Origin: Curtobacterium sp. PhB115
Lineage (GTDB): Bacteria; Actinomycetota; Actinomycetes; Actinomycetales; Microbacteriaceae
NCBI RefSeq assembly: GCF_003752025.1
Contig: NZ_RJKR01000009.1
Location: 186,001-250,000 of the forward strand
Direction of reading: 5' to 3'
Length of the DNA stretch: 64,000 nucleotides
Part shown: positions 26,399 through 34,239 of the stretch, piece after piece
Numbering within the stretch: position 1 is the first letter of the stretch
Layout: each line of letters starts with the position of its first letter
Position numbers and translations under genes: made by a program
The notes under the pieces: generated by a model
What the model was told of the DNA's origin: nothing
The model's database searches: none
The model's input: the letters and a program-made list of their open reading frames with translations, nothing else

Positions 26399-27757
26399 TC
26401 AGCGGCGTGCGCGTCGGGCCATCAGACCCACACCGTGCAGCAGCCGGTACTCGGGCGACCGCGTGAGGCCGTCGAACCGCGCCGCGATCTGGTCCCGCTC
26501 GGCCTCGGCCTGCCGCCGTGCGGTGTCGTACGCGCCGACCTTCTGCTCGGAGACGATCAACCGCTGGTTGATGTCCTGCACGCCGGCCAGGTGCACGTCA
26601 CGGTCGTGCTCGGCCTGGCGCAGGACCTCTCGCTGCGCCGTCGCCCAGCGCAGGAACGCGCCGCGCTCACCGGAGCGGCCGGACGCGATGGCCACGGCGG
26701 CGTCGAGCACCGGACCGATCTGCACGGCGCGGGCACGGAACGAGTGCCGCTCGACGACCACGGCACGGAGCCGGGCGACCAGTGCGGTGCGCTCGGCACG
26801 GGGCATCGCGAGGGCACGCTCGAGCGAGGCCGCGTCCTCGAACACCGGCACGTCGGACAAGCCGAGCTCGTCCAGGCCGAGCGCGCAGTCGGTGACGGGC
26901 AGGGCGCCGGAGGCGAGCGACTCGTAGAGACGGGAGTTCAGCGTGCCGAACTCGGCGGCCGGTGCGATGACGTCGTCGACGACGAAGCCGGCGGCGCGGT
27001 AGACCTCCGGGAGGGCGAAGTAGGACACCGCCGGTCGGAGCTCGACGCCGGCGGAGGCCTCGACGTGGTCGACGTTGGCCGCGAACCAGACGATCGGTTC
27101 GGCGGGGGCGACCTCGGCGAGGACGTCCTGCACCCGGCGGCGGACACCCCAGAAGTTGACGGTGGTGACGGCGCGGTCGGTGCGGGCGGGTGCGCCGGTG
27201 GTGGTGGTCGCGGTCCCGGTCCCGGGACCGGTCCCGGTCCCCGTCCCGGTCACGGTCTCGGTCGCTTCCTCGTTGGTGGTGAACAGGTCGGTGTCGACGC
27301 CGATCGGGACGACCTCGACCGGGCCGTCGTAGTTCGCGGCCACCACGTCGCGGGCGATGCCGGACGACGTCCACACCGCGTCGAACTCGTCGAGGTACGG
27401 CAACGCCGCCCACTTGGCCGTCCAGTTCCTGACCCAGGCGACGAGGGCCGTGGACGCCGGCACGTACCCGGGGACGAACGACTCGATCATGCTCACCAGG
27501 ACGGCGGTGTCCTCGGGGACCTGCTCGCCCCAGCGTGCGAGCGGCCACATCGCGACGCCCCAGCCCTCGGCACGGAGCGCCCGCGCGAGCCCGAGCGCCA
27601 CGAACAGGTCGCCCTTGCCCTCGGTCGGGTCGTCGGTCGACACCGCGAACCGGATCGTCCCGCGCGGCCCCTCGGCGTGCTCGCCGGCAGCGAGGGCCGT
27701 GTACTCCTGTCGGAGCGGGGACGACATGGGGGTGTTCGGGATCACGGCGGCAGTCAC
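26399..27757 (-). CDS. Glycosyltransferase (GT-B) with C-terminal coiled-coil-like region
   Basis: About 452 residues. The N-terminal part (IRFAVSTDDPTEGKGDLFVALGLARAL) and middle (AVSYFALPEVYRAAGFVV, GTLNSRLYESLASGALPVTD) resemble GT-B glycosyltransferases with a CgeB/GT1-type donor domain. A Gly-Thr tract (VTGTGTGTGPGTGT) near residue 180 is encoded by a GGTCCC-like repeat (27178-27262). The last ~80 residues are charged and helical (VSEQKVGAYDTARRQAEAERDQIAARFD), probably a coiled coil. I prefer GTG 27757, 7 nt after a -10-like CAGAAT; ATG 27727 is an alternative. Confidence 0.7.
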   Translation of the reverse strand: MTAAVIPNTPMSSPLRQEYTALAAGEHAEGPRGTIRFAVSTDDPTEGKGDLFVALGLARALRAEGWGVAMWPLARWGEQVPEDTAVLVSMIESFVPGYVPASTALVAWVRNWTAKWAALPYLDEFDAVWTSSGIARDVVAANYDGPVEVVPIGVDTDLFTTNEEATETVTGTGTGTGPGTGTATTTTGAPARTDRAVTTVNFWGVRRRVQDVLAEVAPAEPIVWFAANVDHVEASAGVELRPAVSYFALPEVYRAAGFVVDDVIAPAAEFGTLNSRLYESLASGALPVTDCALGLDELGLSDVPVFEDAASLERALAMPRAERTALVARLRAVVVERHSFRARAVQIGPVLDAAVAIASGRSGERGAFLRWATAQREVLRQAEHDRDVHLAGVQDINQRLIVSEQKVGAYDTARRQAEAERDQIAARFDGLTRSPEYRLLHGVGLMARRARR

Positions 27758-27764
27758 GCCCGCC

Positions 27765-27770
27765 ATTCTG
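27765..27770 (-). promoter_or_regulatory. -10-like hexamer CAGAAT 7 nt before the GTG at 27757
   Basis: The spacing to the start codon implies transcription begins at or next to the GTG, i.e. a leaderless mRNA. The same hexamer and spacing precede the RDD gene (48161-48166). Confidence 0.45.
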
Positions 27771-27895
27771 CACGAATCGTCGGCCGCCACAGGGGAGTGG
27801 CGGGGCGCGCCTTGTAGGGTGTCATCGGCCCGCGGCACCCCGCGGCCGAGCCATCGACCCGCGCCCGGTGCGCGGCAGCTGCTGGAGGAACTCGC

Positions 27896-30385
27896 GTGAC
27901 AGAGCGCAAGCCGGGAGTCGTGTCCGTCATCCTCGTGAACTACAAGGGCACGGACGACACCCTGACGAGCATCGCGGAACTCCGCAAGCAGGACTGGCCG
28001 CAGGACAAGCTCGAGGTGATCGTCGTCGAGAACGGCTCGGGGCCCGAGCACCTCGGTCGGCTGAAGGCGTCGGACCTCGACTTCACCCTCATCGACGCCG
28101 GAGCGAACCTCGGCTTCACCGGTGGGTGCAACCTCGGTGTCGAGAAGTCCTCCGGCGAGGTCGTGGCGTTCCTCAACAACGACGCCCGTCCTGACACCGG
28201 CTGGGTGCGCGAAGCGATGGCGACGTTCGCCTCCGGTGCGGACATCGGCGCCGTGGCGTCGAAGGTCCTCGACTGGGAGGGCGTCAACGTCGACTTCACC
28301 GAAGCCGCGATGACCTGGTACGGCATGGGCTACAAGCCCTTCGCCGGTTCCCCGGACACCGGCCGCTGGGAGAGCGAGACCGACGTCCTGTTCGGTACCG
28401 GCGCCGCGATGTTCATCCGCGCCGAGCTCTTCGAGCAGCTCGACGGCTTCGACGACCGCTACTTCATGTTCTACGAGGACGTCGACCTCGGCTGGCGGCT
28501 GAACCTGCTCGGCTGGCGCTTCCGGTACCAGCCGAAGTCGGTCGCGTTCCACAAGCACCACGCGTCGATGAACAAGTTCGGCGACTTCCGCGAGACCTAC
28601 CTGCTCGAGCGGAACGCCCTCTTCACGCTCTACAAGAACCTCGGCGACGAGCAGCTCGCCGCCGCGCTGCCCGGTTCGCTGGCGCTCGCAGTCCGTCGTG
28701 CCGTCGGCCGGGGGGAGCTCGACTCCACGGAGCTCGACCTCCGGAACCCCGGCGACGACAGCGTCCCCACGATCCCGGTGCCGAAGACGAGCATGGCCGG
28801 CATCTACGGCGTCGACCAGTTCGTCGAGCAGCTGCCGTCGATGACCGAGTCCCGCCGGCAGATCCAGGCGACCCGCGTCCGTTCCGACCGTGAGCTCCTC
28901 CGCCTGTTCGGCAACCGCGACGAGCCGGCGTACCCGATCGAGAACTACCTGGCCGGCTACGACAAGATCGTGCACTCCCTCGGGGTGCTCGAGGTCGGTA
29001 CCCGCCGTCGCGTGCTCATCATCACCGGCGACTCCATCGGCGCGAAGATGGCCGGGCCCGCGATCCGCGCGACCCAGATGGCGAAGCAGCTCGCGACCGA
29101 GCACGACGTCCGCGTGGTCAGCCTGACCCGCTCGTCGCCGATCGACCCCTCGTACGAGGTCGTCACGGTGCCGCACCGCCACCCGCGTCAGATGGTCGAG
29201 CACGAGGGCTGGGCCGACGTCATCATCGTGCAGGGCCACGCGCTCCGGCTGTTCCCGGTGCTCGAGTCGACGAGCAAGATCCTGGTCGTCGACGTGTACG
29301 ACCCGCTGCACCTCGAACAGCTCGAACAGGGCCGCAGCGACGACGTCGACAAGTGGAACCGTCAGATCCTCGACGCCTCGGACACGCTCAACCACCAGCT
29401 CGAGCTCGGCGACTACTTCATCTGCGCGTCCGAGCGGCAGCGGATGTTCTGGCTCGGCCAGCTCGCCGGCTCCGGTCGGGTGAACGCCCGCACGTACTCG
29501 CGGGACGCCGACCTGCGCTCGCTCATCGGCGTCGTGCCGTTCGGCCTCTCGTCGACGCCGCCGGTCCACGACCAGCAGCGCGTCAAGGGAGTCGTGCCGG
29601 GCATCGGCAAGAACGACAAGCTCGTCGTCTGGGGCGGTGGCATCTACGACTGGTTCGATCCGATCACCCTGGTCCGCTCCATCGCGCAGCTCGCCGCCCG
29701 CCGTCCGTCGGTGAAGCTCTTCTTCATGGGCGTGCAGCACCCCAACCCGGACGTGCCCGAGATGGACATCGTCGCGAAGGTCCGTGCCGAGGCGGACGCC
29801 CTCGGGCTGACCGGCAAGCACGTGTTCTTCAACGACCAGTGGATCCCGTACGAGGAGCGCGGCGCCTACCTGCTCGAGGCCGACGCCGGTGTCTCGACGC
29901 ACTACGAGCACCTCGAGACCACCTTCTCGTTCCGCACCCGCATCCTCGACTACCTCTGGGCGCGGTTGCCGATCGTGACCACCGCCGGCGACTCCTTCGG
30001 TGACCTCGTCGCCGAGCAGAAGCTCGGCATCGCGGTGCACGAGCAGGACATCGACGGCCTGGCCGCCGCACTCGAGACGGCGCTGTTCGACAAGAAGGCC
30101 CGCACCGAGTTCATCGGCAACGTCGACCGGGTGCGCGAGCAGTTCACGTGGGAGAACGTCCTGGCCCCGCTCGTGGACTTCTGCCGGAACCCCGTGCGTG
30201 CCGCCGACAAGACGGTCCGCGACACCACGTCGGCGATCGCGCCGCACGCCATGCGCGTGCGGGTGCCGGACCGCAAGAAGCTCTCCGGCGTCCGGTACGA
30301 CGTCGGTCGTGCGGTGCACTACTTCCGCACCGAGGGCCCGCGGAGCGTCGCGGGGAAGATCAAGCGGCGCCTCGAGAACCGGTGA
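27896..30385 (+). CDS. Bifunctional GT2-GT4 glycosyltransferase fusion
   Basis: This 829-residue protein has two transferase modules. Residues ~8-290 are a GT-A domain: SVILVNYKGTDDTL, VVENGSGPEHL, the NLGFTGGCNLG loop, VAFLNNDARPDTGW and FMFYEDVDLGWRL. Residues ~375-770 are a GT-B domain: VLIITGDSIGAKMAGPAIRA, VVWGGGIYDWFDP and ADAGVSTHYEHLETTFSFRTRILDYLWARLP, cut here into shorter recognisable parts such as STHYEHLETTFSFR. Such fusions add two successive sugars in one polypeptide. The GTG at 27896 follows a GGAGG site. The stop overlaps the ppm-like gene (GTGA). Confidence 0.85.
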   Translation: MTERKPGVVSVILVNYKGTDDTLTSIAELRKQDWPQDKLEVIVVENGSGPEHLGRLKASDLDFTLIDAGANLGFTGGCNLGVEKSSGEVVAFLNNDARPDTGWVREAMATFASGADIGAVASKVLDWEGVNVDFTEAAMTWYGMGYKPFAGSPDTGRWESETDVLFGTGAAMFIRAELFEQLDGFDDRYFMFYEDVDLGWRLNLLGWRFRYQPKSVAFHKHHASMNKFGDFRETYLLERNALFTLYKNLGDEQLAAALPGSLALAVRRAVGRGELDSTELDLRNPGDDSVPTIPVPKTSMAGIYGVDQFVEQLPSMTESRRQIQATRVRSDRELLRLFGNRDEPAYPIENYLAGYDKIVHSLGVLEVGTRRRVLIITGDSIGAKMAGPAIRATQMAKQLATEHDVRVVSLTRSSPIDPSYEVVTVPHRHPRQMVEHEGWADVIIVQGHALRLFPVLESTSKILVVDVYDPLHLEQLEQGRSDDVDKWNRQILDASDTLNHQLELGDYFICASERQRMFWLGQLAGSGRVNARTYSRDADLRSLIGVVPFGLSSTPPVHDQQRVKGVVPGIGKNDKLVVWGGGIYDWFDPITLVRSIAQLAARRPSVKLFFMGVQHPNPDVPEMDIVAKVRAEADALGLTGKHVFFNDQWIPYEERGAYLLEADAGVSTHYEHLETTFSFRTRILDYLWARLPIVTTAGDSFGDLVAEQKLGIAVHEQDIDGLAAALETALFDKKARTEFIGNVDRVREQFTWENVLAPLVDFCRNPVRAADKTVRDTTSAIAPHAMRVRVPDRKKLSGVRYDVGRAVHYFRTEGPRSVAGKIKRRLENR

Positions 30386-31128
30386 CCCCAGCCGAAGCGA
30401 CGGCCCTCGTCATCGTCCCGACGTACGACGAGGCCGAGAACGTCCGGTCCATCGTCGCGGCCGTCCTGACGGCGGTGCCGGGCGCGCACCTGCTCGTCGT
30501 CGACGACGGCAGCCCGGACGGCACCGGTGACATCGTGCGCTCGATCGCGGCCGACGACGACCGTGTCCACCTGCTGCAACGCTCCGGCAAGCTCGGCCTC
30601 GGCACCGCCTACGTCGCCGGGTTCCGCTGGGGACTCGAGCGCGGGTACCCGCTGCTCGTCGAGATGGACGCGGACGGCTCGCACCCCGCCGACCGGCTGC
30701 CGGCGCTCGTCGACGCGGTGACGACCTCGGACGAAGTCATGCTCGCGATCGGCTCGCGGTGGGTGCCCGGCGGTTCGGTCGTCGACTGGCCGTTCCGCCG
30801 CGAGGCCCTGAGCCGCGGCGCGAACACCTACGCGCGCCTGGTACTCGGGCTCGACGTCCGTGACATCACCGCGGGGTTCCGGGTCTACCGCTCGGACGCG
30901 ATCGCACGGATGGACCTCGGGTCGATCGACTCGAAGGGGTACTGCTTCCAGGTCGACATGACGCTGCGGGTGGACGCCCTCGGAGGCCGTATCGTCGAGG
31001 TCCCGATCCGGTTCCGCGACCGCGTGCACGGGGTCTCGAAGATGAGCCGTTCCATCGTCCTCGAGGCGATGCTCCGCGTCACGCAGTGGGGCCTGCAGCG
31101 CCGCTTCGGCCGGCGCACGCGCCCGTAG
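30382..31128 (+). CDS. ppm1: Polyprenol monophosphomannose synthase
   Basis: This 248-residue GT2 enzyme is of the soluble DPM1/Ppm1-D2 type: ALVIVPTYDEAENV, VVDDGSPDGTGDIV, VEMDADGSHPADRL (metal/donor site) and the acceptor segment FRDRVHGVSKMSRSIV. It makes polyprenyl-phosphate-mannose from GDP-mannose at the membrane inner face, the lipid donor for GT-C transferases. No C-terminal helices are present. It overlaps the GT2-GT4 fusion gene by four bases. The GT-C-like proteins in this locus are possible users of its product. Confidence 0.88.
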   Translation: MTPAEATALVIVPTYDEAENVRSIVAAVLTAVPGAHLLVVDDGSPDGTGDIVRSIAADDDRVHLLQRSGKLGLGTAYVAGFRWGLERGYPLLVEMDADGSHPADRLPALVDAVTTSDEVMLAIGSRWVPGGSVVDWPFRREALSRGANTYARLVLGLDVRDITAGFRVYRSDAIARMDLGSIDSKGYCFQVDMTLRVDALGGRIVEVPIRFRDRVHGVSKMSRSIVLEAMLRVTQWGLQRRFGRRTRP

Positions 31129-31175
31129 CGGGCGCTCGCGCTCGCCCGCGCCCTTGCGCTCGCCCTCGCTCGCTT

Positions 31176-31228
31176 CGTGAGCAGAAATGGTCGGGTCGCG
31201 TCCGCAGAGGCGACCTTTCCTGCTCACG
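31176..31228. repeat. Extragenic inverted repeat, family B (copy in B-A-B cluster)
   Basis: CGTGAGCAGAAATGGTCG (31176-31193) pairs with CGACCTTTCCTGCTCACG (31211-31228), 16 of 18 positions complementary. It is the most degenerate of the four B copies and opens a cluster B-A-B between converging genes. Confidence 0.85.
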
Positions 31229-31254
31229 ATGTGCGGGCCCGGAACGCTGGGCGC

Positions 31255-31302
31255 GACGGCCTGGAGGCGCGGTGCGGGCCCGCCACGGGCCTCCCGGCCG
31301 TC
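31255..31302. repeat. Extragenic palindrome, family A-like (middle of B-A-B cluster)
   Basis: Arms GACGGCCTGGAGGC (31255-31268) and GCCTCCCGGCCGTC (31289-31302) pair at 13 of 14 positions; the centre CGGGCCCG is itself palindromic. It shares the GGAGGC...GCCTCC signature of family A but not its CCAGCTGG core. Confidence 0.8.
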
Positions 31303-31323
31303 GGTGGGTCACGCGGGACGGCC

Positions 31324-31384
31324 GCTTCGTGAGCAGGAATGGTCGGGTCGCGTCCGCCAGGGCGACCATTTCTGCTCACGAAGC
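31324..31384. repeat. Extragenic inverted repeat, family B (second copy in B-A-B cluster)
   Basis: CGTGAGCAGGAATGGTCG (31328-31345) and CGACCATTTCTGCTCACG (31363-31380) pair with a single G-T, which becomes a G-U pair in RNA. Outer bases GCTT/AAGC extend the stem. It ends about 40 bp from the stop of the leftward ligase-like gene. Confidence 0.9.
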
Positions 31385-31424
31385 GCGAAGGTGCGCGTGC
31401 GCGTGCGCGTCCGCGCGCCGCGGC

Positions 31425-32729
31425 TCAGGGCGTGCGCGGGAGGTGCCGACGCCAGGAGCGCCGTCGCGCGGCGATCACGAGCACCGTCACGAAGACCATC
31501 AGCCCCGCACCGTGCAGCAGGTAGCTCTCCGCCGTGCTCGTGACGGCCAGCAGCACCAGCACCGCGGCCGGCCACACGTACGCGACCCCCGGGAACGTCG
31601 TCGCCGTCACCCACGCGCGGGCGAACGCGAGCAGCGCCGTCACGCCGAGGATGATCGTGCCCGCGAAGCCGATCTGCAGCCAGGCGTCGACGAAGGCGTT
31701 CAGACCCGAGGTGAACCGCACACCCGCGGGGTCGATGAGCGTCACGTAGGGCACCACGGGCTCGGTCGGCCAGGTGCCCACCCAGCCCCAGCCCTGGATC
31801 GGGTACTGCTCGACGAGCACCCGGATCTGGGACCACAGGTCGATGCGCGTCGCCGTGCCGCCGGCCGCGCCGATCTCGGCGAGCAGCCGGTGCCGTGCGA
31901 GGACCCCGACGACGAAGGTCAACAGCACCGCGGCGCCGAGCACACCGTTGACGACGGGTCTGGTCGACGGCCTCGCGTGCCGCAGTGACCAGAGCGCGAG
32001 GGCGGTGACGGCGAGGGCGATCATCGCCAGTCCGGTGATGGGGGACTGCACGAGCATCAGGGCGATGACGGCCAGTGCGGTCGAGGCGACGGCCCGCCAC
32101 ACGGTGACTGAACGGGTGAGGAACTCGACGACGAAGGTGACGAGCGCCATCGCGGCGATGAAGCCCATGAAGTTTCGGGTGCCGCCGATGCCCTGGATCG
32201 GGCCGCCGTACGCGATGTCGCCGCGGATGCCGAAGGCGGGGAAGGGGACGTCGAGGACCAGGCCGGACAGGACCTCGAGGCCGAGCGCCGTGACGAGCAG
32301 GATGCGGAACGCGTCACCGGAGGCCCGGATCACCTGCACCAGGTCGCGGCCGAGCGCGAGGTACAGCCCGAGGCCGATGAAGCACACCGTCGCGACGAGC
32401 CCTCGGAGCGCGACCCAGGAGTACTCACTCCACAGGACGCTCAGCGCGCAGTAGCCGACGAAGGCCAGCAGGGACAGCGGCAGGACCCCGTGCCACTCGA
32501 TCCGGTAGCGCTGCCCGAGCAGGCTCAGGCCCGCCAGGACGAACAGCGTGACGAGCACCGCCCAGGTGCCGGCACGGCCGACCAGGGCCTCGACGGTGGG
32601 CTGGCCGAACCCGAACAGCACGATGACCGTCGCGAGCGCCTGGCTGAACCGTCCACCGGCCGAGAAGCCGATCCAGGCGGAGAGGTACCGGCGCCCGAGC
32701 ACATGGCTGCTCACCCGACCGTCCGTCAC
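31425..32729 (-). CDS. O-antigen ligase/polymerase-like membrane protein
   Basis: A 434-residue polytopic protein with about 11-12 hydrophobic helices. The Wzy_C-type region is marked by IQGIGGTRNFMGFIAAMAL, LVQSPITGLAMIAL and the extracytoplasmic loop VEQYPIQGWGWVGTWPTEP. It resembles the ligase-like protein at 34240 (WGWVG/WGWIGYW motifs). Expected to join or polymerise lipid-linked glycans outside the cell. The start GTG 32729 lies 6 nt after a CAAGAT hexamer, so it is probably leaderless; the longer ORF from 32747 would begin inside that hexamer region. Confidence 0.8.
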   Translation of the reverse strand: MTDGRVSSHVLGRRYLSAWIGFSAGGRFSQALATVIVLFGFGQPTVEALVGRAGTWAVLVTLFVLAGLSLLGQRYRIEWHGVLPLSLLAFVGYCALSVLWSEYSWVALRGLVATVCFIGLGLYLALGRDLVQVIRASGDAFRILLVTALGLEVLSGLVLDVPFPAFGIRGDIAYGGPIQGIGGTRNFMGFIAAMALVTFVVEFLTRSVTVWRAVASTALAVIALMLVQSPITGLAMIALAVTALALWSLRHARPSTRPVVNGVLGAAVLLTFVVGVLARHRLLAEIGAAGGTATRIDLWSQIRVLVEQYPIQGWGWVGTWPTEPVVPYVTLIDPAGVRFTSGLNAFVDAWLQIGFAGTIILGVTALLAFARAWVTATTFPGVAYVWPAAVLVLLAVTSTAESYLLHGAGLMVFVTVLVIAARRRSWRRHLPRTP

Positions 32730-32735
32730 GGGTCC

Positions 32736-32741
32736 ATCTTG
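32736..32741 (-). promoter_or_regulatory. -10-like hexamer CAAGAT 6 nt before the GTG at 32729
   Basis: Spacing fits a transcription start at the GTG itself. No Shine-Dalgarno precedes this start. Confidence 0.4.
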
Positions 32742-32839
32742 GCGCACGACCTTGTGACGAGCCCCGCGCAGCGCGGAGCGGCGGCGGTCCAGGTGCGCCG
32801 CGGGCGCGCGGCGCTATCGACGATCCGCGATGACGGACG

Positions 32840-32845
32840 TATCGT
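32840..32845 (+). promoter_or_regulatory. -10-like hexamer TATCGT 6 nt before the ATG at 32852
   Basis: A TANNNT hexamer placed so that transcription would start at or beside the ATG; no ribosome site is visible. The same hexamer appears upstream of mtrA. Confidence 0.5.
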
Positions 32846-32851
32846 CAGCCG

Positions 32852-34231
32852 ATGGAGCGCGCACGTGGTGCCGCCGGGGTCCCACTGGGCGTCGTCCTGC
32901 TGGGGGTGCTCGCCACCGCGCTCGCCTGGACCCGACTCGGACCCGTCCCGCGCAGCACGGTGTGGGCCGAGGACGGGGGAGTGTTCCTGCGCGAGCGGAT
33001 CGCTCTCGGACCGCTCGACACGCTCCTGCACCCGTACGCCGGGTACGTGCACCTCGTGCCACGGCTCGTCGTCGACCTCGGCTACGCCCTGCCCGTCACC
33101 CGGTACGCGCAGGTCCTGTCCGCCACGTCCTGCCTGCTCGTCGGGCTCGTCGCCGCGCTCGTGTTCGTGCTGTCGCGCGGCGTGGTCCGGTCGTGGCCGC
33201 TCCGGGTCGTCCTGGCGGCGGCGCCCGTCGTGCTGCCGCTGGCGCCGTACGAGATCAGCGGCAACGCGGCGAACCTGCACTGGTACGCGCTGGTCCTGGT
33301 GCCGTGGGCGTTCGCACACCGCAGCCGGACGTGGCGGGGAGCGGTGGGGCTCGCGGTGGTCGTCGCGTGCGCGGTGCTGACCGAGCCGTTGACCGTGCTG
33401 TTCCTGCCGCTGCTGCTGCTCGGCTGGCGGCACGACCTGCGCGGCGGTGCGGCAGGCGGTGCGGCACGCGGCACGGCTCCTGGTGGTGGTGTCCGTGCGC
33501 TCCCCGTCACGGTCGCGGCGCTCGCCGGAGCCGTCGCGCAGCTCGTGACCACGCTGACGCACCCCCGTCCGACCGTGCCCGGCGCACCGGCGTTCCGGGA
33601 CGTCGTGGCCGGCTACCTGCTCCGACCGGTCGCCGGGTCGTGGAACCCGGACGTCGGAGCGGCCGTCACCGCCGTCGTCGCGCACGGCTGGGCCGTGGTG
33701 CTCGTCCCGGCGGGCCTGCTCCTCGTCGTCCTGGTGGCCGCCGTGGTCGTCGGCCCGTGGCCCGCCCGGTGGATGGTCGTCGCCCTCGTCCTCGGCTCCG
33801 GTGCCGTCTGGTGGGCGGCCCTCGTCGCGAACGGCGGTGCCGGCATCCCGTGGGCACACCCCGTCGCGGCGATGGCCGGGCTCCCGCCGCAGCGCTACGC
33901 GGCCGCCGCAGGCATGCTGCTCGTCTCCGGAGCGGTGGTCGCCGCCGCCACGCTCCTCGACCCGGACCACTGGTCGCGTCCGGCGGGACGGCCTGGAGGC
34001 ACGGCTCGGCTCCTCGGGTCGGTGGCAGCCTGCTGCGTGGTCGCCGCCGTCGTCACGTCGGCGGTGTTCGCCGTCGCGCCGGGGGAGACCCGTCGGAGTG
34101 CCGGTCCGGTCTGGGCGGCGCAGGTGCCGGCCGCCGTCGAGGCGTGTCGGACAGACCCGTCGCTCGAGGTCGTGCGGTTCCGGTCGGCCCCGTGGTCGTC
34201 ACCGGTGCCGTGCTCCTGGCTCGAGCGGTGA
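32852..34231 (+). CDS. GT-C-like polytopic membrane protein of unknown function
   Basis: 459 residues with about ten hydrophobic helices. After helix 1 comes STVWAEDGGVFLRE, an acidic motif of the kind found in the first extracytoplasmic loop of GT-C glycosyltransferases, where an Asp/Glu acts in catalysis. The C-terminus contains a short Cys-bearing extracytoplasmic part (EACRTDPSLEVV...PCSWLER). I do not recognise a named family. It could use a polyprenyl-phosphate sugar such as that made by the ppm-like enzyme 1.7 kb upstream. It converges with the next gene with 8 bp between them. Confidence 0.65.
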   Translation: MERARGAAGVPLGVVLLGVLATALAWTRLGPVPRSTVWAEDGGVFLRERIALGPLDTLLHPYAGYVHLVPRLVVDLGYALPVTRYAQVLSATSCLLVGLVAALVFVLSRGVVRSWPLRVVLAAAPVVLPLAPYEISGNAANLHWYALVLVPWAFAHRSRTWRGAVGLAVVVACAVLTEPLTVLFLPLLLLGWRHDLRGGAAGGAARGTAPGGGVRALPVTVAALAGAVAQLVTTLTHPRPTVPGAPAFRDVVAGYLLRPVAGSWNPDVGAAVTAVVAHGWAVVLVPAGLLLVVLVAAVVVGPWPARWMVVALVLGSGAVWWAALVANGGAGIPWAHPVAAMAGLPPQRYAAAAGMLLVSGAVVAAATLLDPDHWSRPAGRPGGTARLLGSVAACCVVAAVVTSAVFAVAPGETRRSAGPVWAAQVPAAVEACRTDPSLEVVRFRSAPWSSPVPCSWLER

Positions 34232-34239
34232 GGTGACCC

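Noticed and set aside
26399-30319. 1306-residue open frame on the minus strand
   Set aside because: Only the part below 27757 is a real gene. The rest is the antisense of the GT2-GT4 fusion, which has strong domain motifs on the plus strand.
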